From assembly GCA_965602945.1 (NCBI GenBank), contig CBFDBC010000227.1, positions 1 through 5,283 of the forward strand: 5,283 bases of DNA, written 5' to 3'. Positions 1-5,283 of this stretch are shown piece after piece; the first letter of the stretch is position 1, and each line of letters begins with the position of its first letter. The translations under genes and the position numbers were made by a program. Under the pieces are notes generated by a model. It saw nothing but the letters and a program-made list of their open reading frames with translations, had not been told where the DNA came from and searched no databases. Source of the stretch: JAUXEH01 sp965602945. Its GTDB lineage: Bacteria; Acidobacteriota; Aminicenantia; Aminicenantales; Aminicenantaceae.

Positions 1-289
1 GGTAAGATGGCGGCCCATCCTCATGACCACAATCACGACCGTCCTGGGGCTCCTGCCCATGGCCCTGGATCTCAACGAGGGATTTGAGATCCGCATCCCG
101 TTGGCCCTGACACTCATCGGCGGCCTGATCTTCGGGACCTTCCTAACCCTGATCTTCATCCCTCTGGTCTATAACCTGGTGGTCCGGGAAACGACCGCCG
201 TGGCGGAGCAGGAAGGCAAGCTGATGGGAATCCTCAAGTCCGCCAAGGCGTCCATGGCCATGGACAAAGCACAATCGAGGAAACCATGA
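1..289 (+). CDS. RND-family efflux transporter, C-terminal fragment (5' end outside window)
   Basis: Reading from base 2, 95 codons remain before TGA at 287-289. They encode the last two membrane helices of an RND (resistance-nodulation-division) inner-membrane exporter. The start reads RPILMTTITTVLGLLPMAL, the characteristic TM11 motif; a short periplasmic loop (DLNEGFEIRI) follows, then TM12 (PLALTLIGGLIFGTFLTLIF) and a cytoplasmic tail of about 35 residues rich in K, E and A. RND pumps are normally about 1000-1050 residues and work as trimers using the proton gradient, so about 90% of this gene lies upstream. The Met at base 23 is internal, within TM11, and is not a start. The stop overlaps the start of the next RND gene (ATGA), so the two are one operon and probably translationally coupled. 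The tail is clearly different from that of the downstream pump, so this is a divergent paralogue rather than a recent duplicate. Substrate cannot be judged from this fragment. Confidence 0.93.
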   Translation, partial: VRWRPILMTTITTVLGLLPMALDLNEGFEIRIPLALTLIGGLIFGTFLTLIFIPLVYNLVVRETTAVAEQEGKLMGILKSAKASMAMDKAQSRKP

Positions 290-3200
290 ACCTACCCGAT
301 TTTTCCATACGCAAACCCGTCACCATCATCGTGGCCATGCTGATCTTCGTGACCATCGGCATCATCTCCATGAACAAGCTTCCCCTGGAGTTGATGCCAG
401 ACATATCCTTCCCCGGGCTCAGTGTGTCGATCCCGTATCCCTCCTCTTCACCGGAAGAAGTGGAGCGGATCATCACGCGGCCCATGGAAGACGCCCTCGC
501 CACGGTCGACAACCTGGACAGCCTGAGCTCCACCTCATCATCCTCCAACTCCAACATCCGTCTGCAGTTCAAGATGGGCACCAACATGGACCTGGCCTCC
601 ATGCAGATCCGGGACAAGATCGACCAGATCCGGGACACGCTGCCGGACGATATCGAGAACATCCGCATCGGCCGCTGGTCCATGAACGACATGCCGGTGA
701 TCAACTTCAGCATCGCGCTCCCGGGAGACCTGGACAACCTCTATTTCTGGTCAGAGAACTTCATCACGCAGCAGCTGGAGCGGATCGAGGGCGTGGCCAA
801 CGTGGACATTCGGGGGATCCGCAGCAAGGTCCTGACCGTGTACCTCAAGCCCGAGGTGTTCTACTCCTCCTCCATCCGCATCAATGACCTGGTCGACACA
901 ATCAGCAACAACAACATCAACATCTCAGCCGGGTATGTCGAGGACGAACAGACCCGCTATGTGACCCGCATCCCGGGTGAGCTGAAGATCTTGGAGGAGG
1001 TCAAGAGCCTGCCCGTGAACAACCAGGGCCTGACCATAGCCGACGTGGCCCGCGTCACTTACGACTACCCTGTCAAGGAGGATTTCAACCGGCTCAATGG
1101 AGACGAGACGGTCCGCTTCTCCATCTACCGCGCCTCCCACGCCAACATCGTGGATGTGTGCAACGCGGTCAAGGAGGCCATGGCCGACCTACCGCAGGCC
1201 AAGCCGGAGCTGGCCGGCATGAACGTCATCTTCTACCGTGACCAGTCGGAAGACATACTCAAGAGCCTCAAGGACCTGACCATATCGGGGATCATCGGGG
1301 GCCTCATGGCCGTTTTCGTGCTGCTGTTTTTCCTCCGGAAACTGAGGTTGACCGTCATCATCGCCCTTGCCATCCCCATGGCCATGGTGTTCACATTCAG
1401 CTTCATGTACCTCTACAGGTATGCCCTCCGGGCGGACGTCACCATCAACATCATCTCCTTGAGCGGCCTGATGATGGCGGTAGGCATGCTGGTGGACAAC
1501 AGCGTCGTGGTGCTGGAAAACATCTTCCGGCTCCGCCAGGAAAAGGGCCTGTCTCCGCTTCAGGCCTCAAAACAGGGCGCCGGTGAGGTGGCCCTGGCCG
1601 TCACCGCGTCCACGCTCTCGACCCTGATCGTGTTCATCTCTTTGAGCTTCATGTCCCAATCCGGTTTCGGGCGCTTCATGCAGGACTTCGCCCTCACTAT
1701 CTCACTGGCCCTGGTAGCATCACTGCTCGTCTCGCTGTCTTTCATCCCCCTGGCGGGCAGCCGGCTGCTCAAGGGCAAGTCCAAGGAAAAGGCGCGCTGG
1801 CTGGTCTGGTTGACTTCCAAGTACGAGAAGATCATCAGCTTCACCATCAAGAACTGGATGACCAAGCTGGCGGTGGTGGGGCTGGCGGTGAGCATCTTCC
1901 TGGTCTCGCTCTTAATGTTGAAAAACATCGAGCGCGAATTCATGCCGCGCAGCGACGAACGGGAGGTACGCCTCACTGTTTACATGCCGCGCAGCTTCAC
2001 GCTGGAGGAGATGAAGGTCCTCTTTGCCGGCTTCGAGCAGACGCTCTTCGAGCACAAAGAAGAGCTGGCCATCAAGTACGTGACCACCGGCTTCGGGGTG
2101 CGCAACATGCGGCAGGGACGATTCCGCGGATCCCTCGAGCTGAACCTGGAGGACAAAGGCCCATCAGTGACCGAGATCAAAGAACGCCTCAAGGAGCTCC
2201 TGCCCAGGAAGGCGGGCATAACCTACGAATACGGCCAGCGCTTTGGGCGCGGCGGCCATTTTTCCGGAGTCACGGTAGAGCTCATCGGGATGGACTACAC
2301 GACGCTCACCGAGCTGGTACCCATGGTGATCGAAAAACTCCGGACCGTGGAGAACGTGGAGGACGTCACCAGCGACCTAGAGGGGGGGGAAACCCAGCTC
2401 ATGGTCGAGGTGGACCGCGAGAGGGCCGAGAGCTCGGGTGTGAGCAGCCGGATGGTGGCCCAGACCATCTCCAATTCGCTGTCCGAGCGACCCATCGGCA
2501 AGTTCAAGACCGAGGACCGCGAGATCGACATCATCCTGAAGATCCAGGGGGACGACGGATTCGGCGAGGACGACCTCAGGAACCTGAGCCTCAACACCCA
2601 GGACAAGCGGATCCCGCTCACCGCCATCTCGGACTTCTCCTACCGCGTAGGCTCCACCTCCATCCGCAAGGAGGACAAGAAGTCCAAGCTGATGATCAAC
2701 GTCAACACCAAGTCCCAGGGCATGATGAGCGTCTCCACCGACATCCGTGCCGTCATGGATACCGTCCAGCTGCCCGAGGGATACACCTGGGGCTTGGGCC
2801 AGGGCTTCCGTCGTTTCAGCGAATCCCAAAGCGAATCGGGCATGGCCATCATCCTGGCGCTGGTCTTCATCTACATCATCCAGGCCGCGCTGTTTGAGTC
2901 TTTCGTGCACCCCTTAACCATCCTGCTGACCGTGCCCTTGGCACTTTTCGGCGTGGCCCTCATCTTCACGCTCTCGGGGATCACGCTCAACACGACATCC
3001 TACCTGGGGCTGCTGGTACTGTTTGGGATTGTGGTCAACAACGGGATCATCCTGATCGACCACATCCGAACCCTGCGAAAATCCGGCATGGAGAAGGCGG
3101 CTGCCATCGTGCAGGGGGGCAAAGACCGGATGCGGCCCATCATCATGACCGCCATCACCACCATCTTCGGCGTCCTACCGCTGGCCCTGCCCTTCTTCCT

Positions 3201-3387
3201 TCCGCAGTTCTTCGAAGCTGCCGGGCGCAGGTCCCAGATGTGGGCGCCCATCTCCGTGACCATAATCGGGGGGCTGACCACCTCCACCTTCTTTACGCTG
3301 ATCTTCCTGCCCACCTTCTACTCGATCACCGATTCCGTCACGGTCACGGTCAAGAAATGGTTCGGATTCGACGCCTCCAAAATATAA
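286..3387 (+). CDS. RND-family efflux transporter, HAE1/AcrB-like, complete
   Basis: A full-length (1033 aa) inner-membrane RND exporter. Visible layout: TM1 at residues ~11-29, first periplasmic porter/docking block ~30-333, TM2-TM6 ~334-490, TM7 ~526-544, second periplasmic block ~545-851, TM8-TM12 ~852-1010, short cytoplasmic tail. Family motifs include FSIRKPV at the N-terminus, ELMPDISFP (35-43), SSPEEVERIITRPMEDAL, GMLVDNSVVVLENIF (400-414, TM4), GIVVNNGIILIDHIRTLR (914-931, TM10) and RPIIMTAITTIFGVLPLAL (TM11). In TM4 one proton-relay aspartate is kept (D404), but the second, AcrB Asp408, is Asn405. In TM10 the AcrB Lys940 position is Asn918. The start ATG overlaps the previous stop by 4 nt and has GAGGA at 277-281, 4 nt upstream. 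Such pumps normally need a periplasmic adaptor and an outer-membrane channel; neither is in the window. The tandem pair resembles MdtBC-type heteromeric pumps by organisation (inference). Drug, lipid or other hydrophobic substrates are possible; CzcA/CusA-type metal export is less likely by overall motif style. Confidence 0.95.
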   Translation: MNLPDFSIRKPVTIIVAMLIFVTIGIISMNKLPLELMPDISFPGLSVSIPYPSSSPEEVERIITRPMEDALATVDNLDSLSSTSSSSNSNIRLQFKMGTNMDLASMQIRDKIDQIRDTLPDDIENIRIGRWSMNDMPVINFSIALPGDLDNLYFWSENFITQQLERIEGVANVDIRGIRSKVLTVYLKPEVFYSSSIRINDLVDTISNNNINISAGYVEDEQTRYVTRIPGELKILEEVKSLPVNNQGLTIADVARVTYDYPVKEDFNRLNGDETVRFSIYRASHANIVDVCNAVKEAMADLPQAKPELAGMNVIFYRDQSEDILKSLKDLTISGIIGGLMAVFVLLFFLRKLRLTVIIALAIPMAMVFTFSFMYLYRYALRADVTINIISLSGLMMAVGMLVDNSVVVLENIFRLRQEKGLSPLQASKQGAGEVALAVTASTLSTLIVFISLSFMSQSGFGRFMQDFALTISLALVASLLVSLSFIPLAGSRLLKGKSKEKARWLVWLTSKYEKIISFTIKNWMTKLAVVGLAVSIFLVSLLMLKNIEREFMPRSDEREVRLTVYMPRSFTLEEMKVLFAGFEQTLFEHKEELAIKYVTTGFGVRNMRQGRFRGSLELNLEDKGPSVTEIKERLKELLPRKAGITYEYGQRFGRGGHFSGVTVELIGMDYTTLTELVPMVIEKLRTVENVEDVTSDLEGGETQLMVEVDRERAESSGVSSRMVAQTISNSLSERPIGKFKTEDREIDIILKIQGDDGFGEDDLRNLSLNTQDKRIPLTAISDFSYRVGSTSIRKEDKKSKLMINVNTKSQGMMSVSTDIRAVMDTVQLPEGYTWGLGQGFRRFSESQSESGMAIILALVFIYIIQAALFESFVHPLTILLTVPLALFGVALIFTLSGITLNTTSYLGLLVLFGIVVNNGIILIDHIRTLRKSGMEKAAAIVQGGKDRMRPIIMTAITTIFGVLPLALPFFLPQFFEAAGRRSQMWAPISVTIIGGLTTSTFFTLIFLPTFYSITDSVTVTVKKWFGFDASKI

Positions 3388-3430
3388 GATTTGGCTGGTT
3401 TCCTCCGACTAAACGGTCTCAGAGCAGAAA

Positions 3431-3461
3431 TTGACAGCCGTCCTATGGCATGGCACATAGG
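3431..3461 (+). promoter_or_regulatory. Possible promoter/operator in the pump to response-regulator gap
   Basis: The 94-nt gap 3388-3481 contains a perfect TTGACA (3431-3436). The hexamer 17 nt later is CACATA, a poor -10, and 19 nt later is CATAGG, also weak, so the promoter is doubtful. Between them lies a 6-bp perfect inverted repeat, CCTATG (3442-3447) and CATAGG (3456-3461), separated by 8 nt. The spacer includes a tandem TGGCA-TGGCA (3446-3455). A 20-bp dyad of this size could be a repressor site, or an RNA stem 5 nt before the Shine-Dalgarno sequence of the response regulator. No convincing terminator is seen between the pump stop and this site, so read-through from the pump operon remains possible. 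Confidence 0.28.
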
Positions 3462-3481
3462 GTTGCGAGGAAGAATCAGGG

Positions 3482-4864
3482 ATGACGACAAGGACCAAGA
3501 TCCTGGTGGTGGAAGACGAGAGCATCGTCGCACGGGATATCCGCAACATGCTCCTGGGGCTCGGCTACGAGGTCGTGGGGGTGGTCCCCTCAGGCGAAGA
3601 GGCGGTGGATCTGGCCAGGGAAACCATGCCGAACCTGGCACTGGTGGATGTCATGCTCCAGGGGGAGATGACCGGAGTCGAGGCCGCCGACCAGATCTAT
3701 TCGGGCCTGAACATCCCCGTGGTCTACCTGACCGCCTATGCGGATGAGACCACCCTGCAGCGCGCCAAAAAGACCGAGCCCTTCGGTTACCTGCTCAAGC
3801 CCTTCGAAGAGAGGGAACTGAAGACGACCGTGGAGATCGCGCTCTACAAGTTCAAGATGGAGATGAAGCTCAAGAACCGCGAGCGCTGGCTGACCACCAT
3901 CCTGCAGAGCGTGGGCGACGGAGTGGTCGCCACCGATGAGAACGGTCGTATCCAGTTCATGAATCCGTTCGCCGAGGACCTGACCGGGTGGGGCCAGGCC
4001 GAGGCCACGGGAAGAGACCTGAAGGATGTTTTTCACATCCTGAACGAACGATCCGGGAAATCCTTGACGATCCCATCTGAAAAGATCCTCAAGAGTGAAC
4101 GATTCAAGATCGCCTCCGAGGTCCTCCTGCGCTCCAAGTCAGGGGAAAAGACCCATGTGCATCAGAATGCCGCCCCCATCCGGGAGGAGTCGGGCGAGAT
4201 ATCCGGGATCGTCCTGGCCTTCTCCGACATCACGCGCAGCAAACTGGCCGAAGAGGAGTTGAAGAAGAGCTGGGTGAAACAGAAGAGCGCCATGGAGGGG
4301 ACCGTTCAGGCCATGGCCTACACCATCGAGACCCGGGACCCGTACACGGCTGGGCATCAGCGCCGGGTCACCAAGCTGGCCTGCGCCATCGCCGAGGAGA
4401 TGAGGCTCTCGAAGAACCAGATGGAGGGCGTGCGGCTGGCCGGAGGGCTGCACGACCTGGGCAAGATCTACGTTCCGGCCGAGATCCTGGCCAAACCGGG
4501 GAAGCTCAGCCCGGTCGAGTACAGCATCATCAAGACCCACCCTCAGGTGGGCTATGACATCCTCAAGTCCATCGAATTCCCCTGGCCCATCGCGGACTTC
4601 GTGCTGCAGCATCATGAACGCCTCGACGGCAGCGGCTACCCGAACGGGCTGAAAGGGGACAAGATCTTCATGGAGGCCCGCATCCTGGCTGTGGCAGACG
4701 TGATCGAAGCCATGGCCACGCACCGGCCCTACCGCGCCGCGCTCACCATCGAGGTCGCCCTGGATGAGATCCAGAGCAACCGGGGCGATAAATACGACAG
4801 CCTGGTCGTGGATGCCTGCCTCTCCGTCTTCGAGAAAAAGAAATTCGATTTCGATAAATTCTGA
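3482..4864 (+). CDS. Response regulator: receiver - PAS - HD-GYP cyclic di-GMP phosphodiesterase
   Basis: A 460-residue cytoplasmic signalling protein. Receiver domain at ~5-120: acidic pair E11/D12, phosphoacceptor D56 (ALVDVML), T84 (YLTAYAD) and K106 (LLKPF), all intact, so phosphorylation by a histidine kinase is expected. PAS domain at ~133-250 (SVGDGVVATDENGRIQFMN, ending in FSDITRSKLAEEEL), flanked by charged, probably coiled-coil linkers. HD-GYP domain at ~270-450: RDPYTAGH (H292), HDLGK (H324, D325, K328), KTHP (H353), HHERLDGSGYP (H377, H378, GYP 385-387), VADVIEAM (D406) and HRPYR (414-418). The full metal-ligand set plus GYP predicts hydrolysis of cyclic di-GMP to pGpG/GMP, affecting motility, biofilm or surface behaviour. 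ATG 3482 is the only plausible start: an in-frame TAG lies at 3458-3460, and GAGGAAG at 3467-3473 sits 8 nt upstream. No cognate kinase is in the window. The small membrane protein gene follows after 6 nt. The ligand of the PAS domain is unknown. Confidence 0.96.
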   Translation: MTTRTKILVVEDESIVARDIRNMLLGLGYEVVGVVPSGEEAVDLARETMPNLALVDVMLQGEMTGVEAADQIYSGLNIPVVYLTAYADETTLQRAKKTEPFGYLLKPFEERELKTTVEIALYKFKMEMKLKNRERWLTTILQSVGDGVVATDENGRIQFMNPFAEDLTGWGQAEATGRDLKDVFHILNERSGKSLTIPSEKILKSERFKIASEVLLRSKSGEKTHVHQNAAPIREESGEISGIVLAFSDITRSKLAEEELKKSWVKQKSAMEGTVQAMAYTIETRDPYTAGHQRRVTKLACAIAEEMRLSKNQMEGVRLAGGLHDLGKIYVPAEILAKPGKLSPVEYSIIKTHPQVGYDILKSIEFPWPIADFVLQHHERLDGSGYPNGLKGDKIFMEARILAVADVIEAMATHRPYRAALTIEVALDEIQSNRGDKYDSLVVDACLSVFEKKKFDFDKF

Positions 4865-4869
4865 GGGAG
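4863..4869 (+). promoter_or_regulatory. Shine-Dalgarno sequence overlapping the upstream stop; makes the next start ambiguous
   Basis: GAGGGAG begins within the TGA stop (4862-4864) of the HD-GYP gene. It sits only 1-3 nt from ATG 4871, which is shorter than usual. An in-frame GTG at 4877 would have a more normal 7-9 nt spacing. Either way, initiation here is closely tied to termination of the upstream gene, which suggests translational coupling. Confidence 0.6.
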
Positions 4870-4870
4870 C

Positions 4871-5098
4871 ATGAGCGTGCAAAAAACCTATGCAGGGCTG
4901 CTGCTGATCGGGTCTATCCTGGCTGCCATCGGGGGTGTGGCCGCATTCATCTTCCTGTTCGTGCGCGACCTCAACGTGTACACCCTGATCCTCGCCCCTG
5001 TCATCCTGGCCTGCTACGAGATCCCGGCCGCGGTGCTCTACTGGCTGTACAAGCGCACGCGGCAGCCGGATCAGGTGCCGGACGACAACGGATCATAA
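4871..5098 (+). CDS. Small two-helix integral membrane protein, unknown function
   Basis: I do not recognise this 75-residue protein. It has two hydrophobic segments, ~7-31 (YAGLLLIGSILAAIGGVAAF onward) and ~37-60 (VYTLILAPVILACYEIPAAV onward), joined by a short charged turn (RDLN). The C-terminal tail of ~15 residues is polar (KRTRQPDQVPDDNGS). The second segment contains Glu50 next to Ile-Pro, a charged residue where lipid is expected. The KRTR cluster after TM2 suggests, by the positive-inside rule, that both termini face the cytoplasm. It starts 6 nt after the HD-GYP stop, so it is almost certainly co-transcribed with that gene and could be a membrane partner of it (inference only). The coding evidence is codon bias and GC content like its neighbours, the tight operon spacing and a coherent membrane pattern. 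The start may be GTG 4877 (73 aa) rather than ATG 4871, because the ribosome-binding site is very close to the ATG. Confidence 0.8.
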   Translation: MSVQKTYAGLLLIGSILAAIGGVAAFIFLFVRDLNVYTLILAPVILACYEIPAAVLYWLYKRTRQPDQVPDDNGS

Positions 5099-5122
5099 GC
5101 CTCCGGACTTTGATCTCGGTCT

Positions 5123-5152
5123 GGCGCATGTTCTACCCCACGCCTTTATTAT
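5123..5152 (+). terminator. Weak terminator-like stem after the small membrane protein gene
   Basis: GGCG (5123-5126) can pair with CGCC (5141-5144). After a 2-nt bulge, TG (5129-5130) can pair with CA (5139-5140), leaving an 8-nt loop. The T-rich run TTTATTAT follows at once. Position, 25 nt after a stop codon and before a new promoter, is right for an intrinsic terminator. The stem is short and bulged, so this is only a candidate. Confidence 0.25.
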
Positions 5153-5208
5153 ACCCTAACTCTCCTATTCAAAGATCGCATAATGTATGCCAGGCCAACA
5201 TCCTGTTC

Positions 5209-5237
5209 TTGACATACCGCCATTATTTGGTTATTGT
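5209..5237 (+). promoter_or_regulatory. Sigma70-type promoter reading rightward out of the window
   Basis: A perfect -35 hexamer TTGACA (5209-5214) is followed after exactly 17 nt by TATTGT (5232-5237), which matches TATAAT at 4 of 6 positions including the first two and the last. It lies in an AT-rich intergenic stretch (about 41% GC by hand count over 5141-5260, against about 60% in the genes), upstream of a strong Shine-Dalgarno sequence at the window edge. Transcription would start near 5243-5246 and serve a gene beyond base 5283. Confidence 0.6.
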
Positions 5238-5245
5238 GCCAAATA
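5224..5245 (+). repeat. 7-bp inverted repeat centred on the -10 region (candidate operator)
   Basis: TATTTGG (5224-5230) and its exact reverse complement CCAAATA (5239-5245) are separated by 8 nt, and the -10 hexamer TATTGT lies inside that gap. A dyad wrapped around the -10 is a typical place for a repressor dimer, so autoregulation or local control of the downstream gene is plausible. The binding protein is unknown. Confidence 0.5.
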
Positions 5246-5261
5246 TGCAAATGATGGCACA
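5235..5261 (+). repeat. Second 7-bp inverted repeat overlapping the first, just downstream of the -10
   Basis: TGTGCCA (5235-5241) and TGGCACA (5255-5261) are exact reverse complements separated by 13 nt. The left arm shares bases 5239-5241 with the right arm of the TATTTGG/CCAAATA dyad, so the two cannot both pair as one stem. It covers the predicted transcription start. It could be a second operator half-site pair, or chance. Confidence 0.4.
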
Positions 5262-5275
5262 GCACAAAGCCCGGC

Positions 5276-5281
5276 TGGAGG
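5276..5281 (+). promoter_or_regulatory. Strong Shine-Dalgarno sequence for a gene starting past the window end
   Basis: TGGAGG at 5276-5281 is close to the ideal anti-16S complement. It lies about 35 nt downstream of the predicted transcription start and only 2 nt remain before the window ends, so a start codon is expected roughly 3-8 nt beyond base 5283. No start codon usable with this site is inside the window. Confidence 0.5.
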
Positions 5282-5283
5282 CA

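Noticed and set aside
2377..2910. Minus-strand open frame (177 codons) opposite the second pump
   Set aside because: Low-complexity D/G/L-rich translation antisense to conserved RND sequence; a shadow frame.
3388..3430. Intrinsic terminator directly after the second pump gene
   Set aside because: Only a 4-bp GTTT/AAAC pairing without a GC-rich stem or T-run is visible.
3240..3434. Plus-strand 64-codon frame across the end of the second pump
   Set aside because: Mostly inside TM12-coding sequence in a different frame, His/Arg-rich translation, no ribosome-binding site; a shadow.
3451..3466. Sigma54-like site TGGCAC...TTGC before the HD-GYP gene
   Set aside because: Both elements match well, but there are 11 nt between GG and GC instead of the strict 10. 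The site would also place the transcription start after the Shine-Dalgarno sequence.
3391..3747. Plus-strand frame of 118 codons starting in the gap and running into the receiver domain
   Set aside because: It overlaps the well-supported receiver domain in another frame, its translation is G/R-rich without motifs, and no proper ribosome-binding site precedes it.
4139..4882. Long open frame on the minus strand (247 codons) opposite the HD-GYP region
   Set aside because: It lies antisense to a clearly conserved gene, has no family motifs, and is the usual by-product of GC-rich codon use.
5147..5152. TATTAT as a second -10 element in the right-hand intergenic region
   Set aside because: It matches TATAAT at 5 of 6 positions, but no -35-like hexamer lies 16-18 nt upstream, and it coincides with the T-rich tail of the terminator candidate.

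Overview
The window is a compact, same-strand stretch of a GC-rich bacterial genome (protein-coding DNA near 60% GC, codons mostly ending in C or G). It looks like a Gram-negative bacterium: it carries tandem inner-membrane RND exporters and a response regulator with an HD-GYP (cyclic di-GMP) output domain. The receiver style (TAYADE...EPFGYLLKPFEERE) resembles proteins common in Desulfobacterota/deltaproteobacteria and related environmental lineages. That placement is an impression from motifs, not a demonstrated assignment.

Layout, left to right, all on the + strand. (1) 1-289: the last 95 codons of an RND exporter whose body lies upstream of the window. (2) 286-3387: a complete 1033-residue RND exporter of the HAE1/AcrB-like type, overlapping gene 1 by 4 nt (ATGA). 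The tandem arrangement recalls pump pairs such as MdtB-MdtC, where two RND proteins share one trimer. (3) 3388-3481: a 94-nt gap with a TTGACA hexamer, a 6-bp inverted repeat and a good Shine-Dalgarno sequence. (4) 3482-4864: a 460-residue response regulator with receiver, PAS and HD-GYP domains, all key residues present. (5) 4871-5098: a 75-residue protein with two membrane segments, unrecognised, starting 6 nt after gene 4. (6) 5099-5283: 185 nt without a confirmed gene, about 41% GC over 5141-5260. It holds a weak terminator-like stem, a good sigma70-type promoter (TTGACA, 17 nt, TATTGT), two overlapping inverted repeats on that promoter, and a strong Shine-Dalgarno sequence 2 nt from the window end. 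A regulated gene almost certainly begins just past the right edge.

How they may work together: genes 1-2 form an efflux module, probably with a periplasmic adaptor and outer-membrane channel encoded upstream. Genes 4-5 form a second unit, a phosphorylation-controlled c-di-GMP phosphodiesterase with a small membrane protein. Whether genes 4-5 are co-transcribed with the pump or driven from the 94-nt gap cannot be settled from sequence alone. I found no RNA gene, insertion sequence, CRISPR array or clear new system. The least explained items are the small membrane protein and the dyad-rich promoter at the right end.
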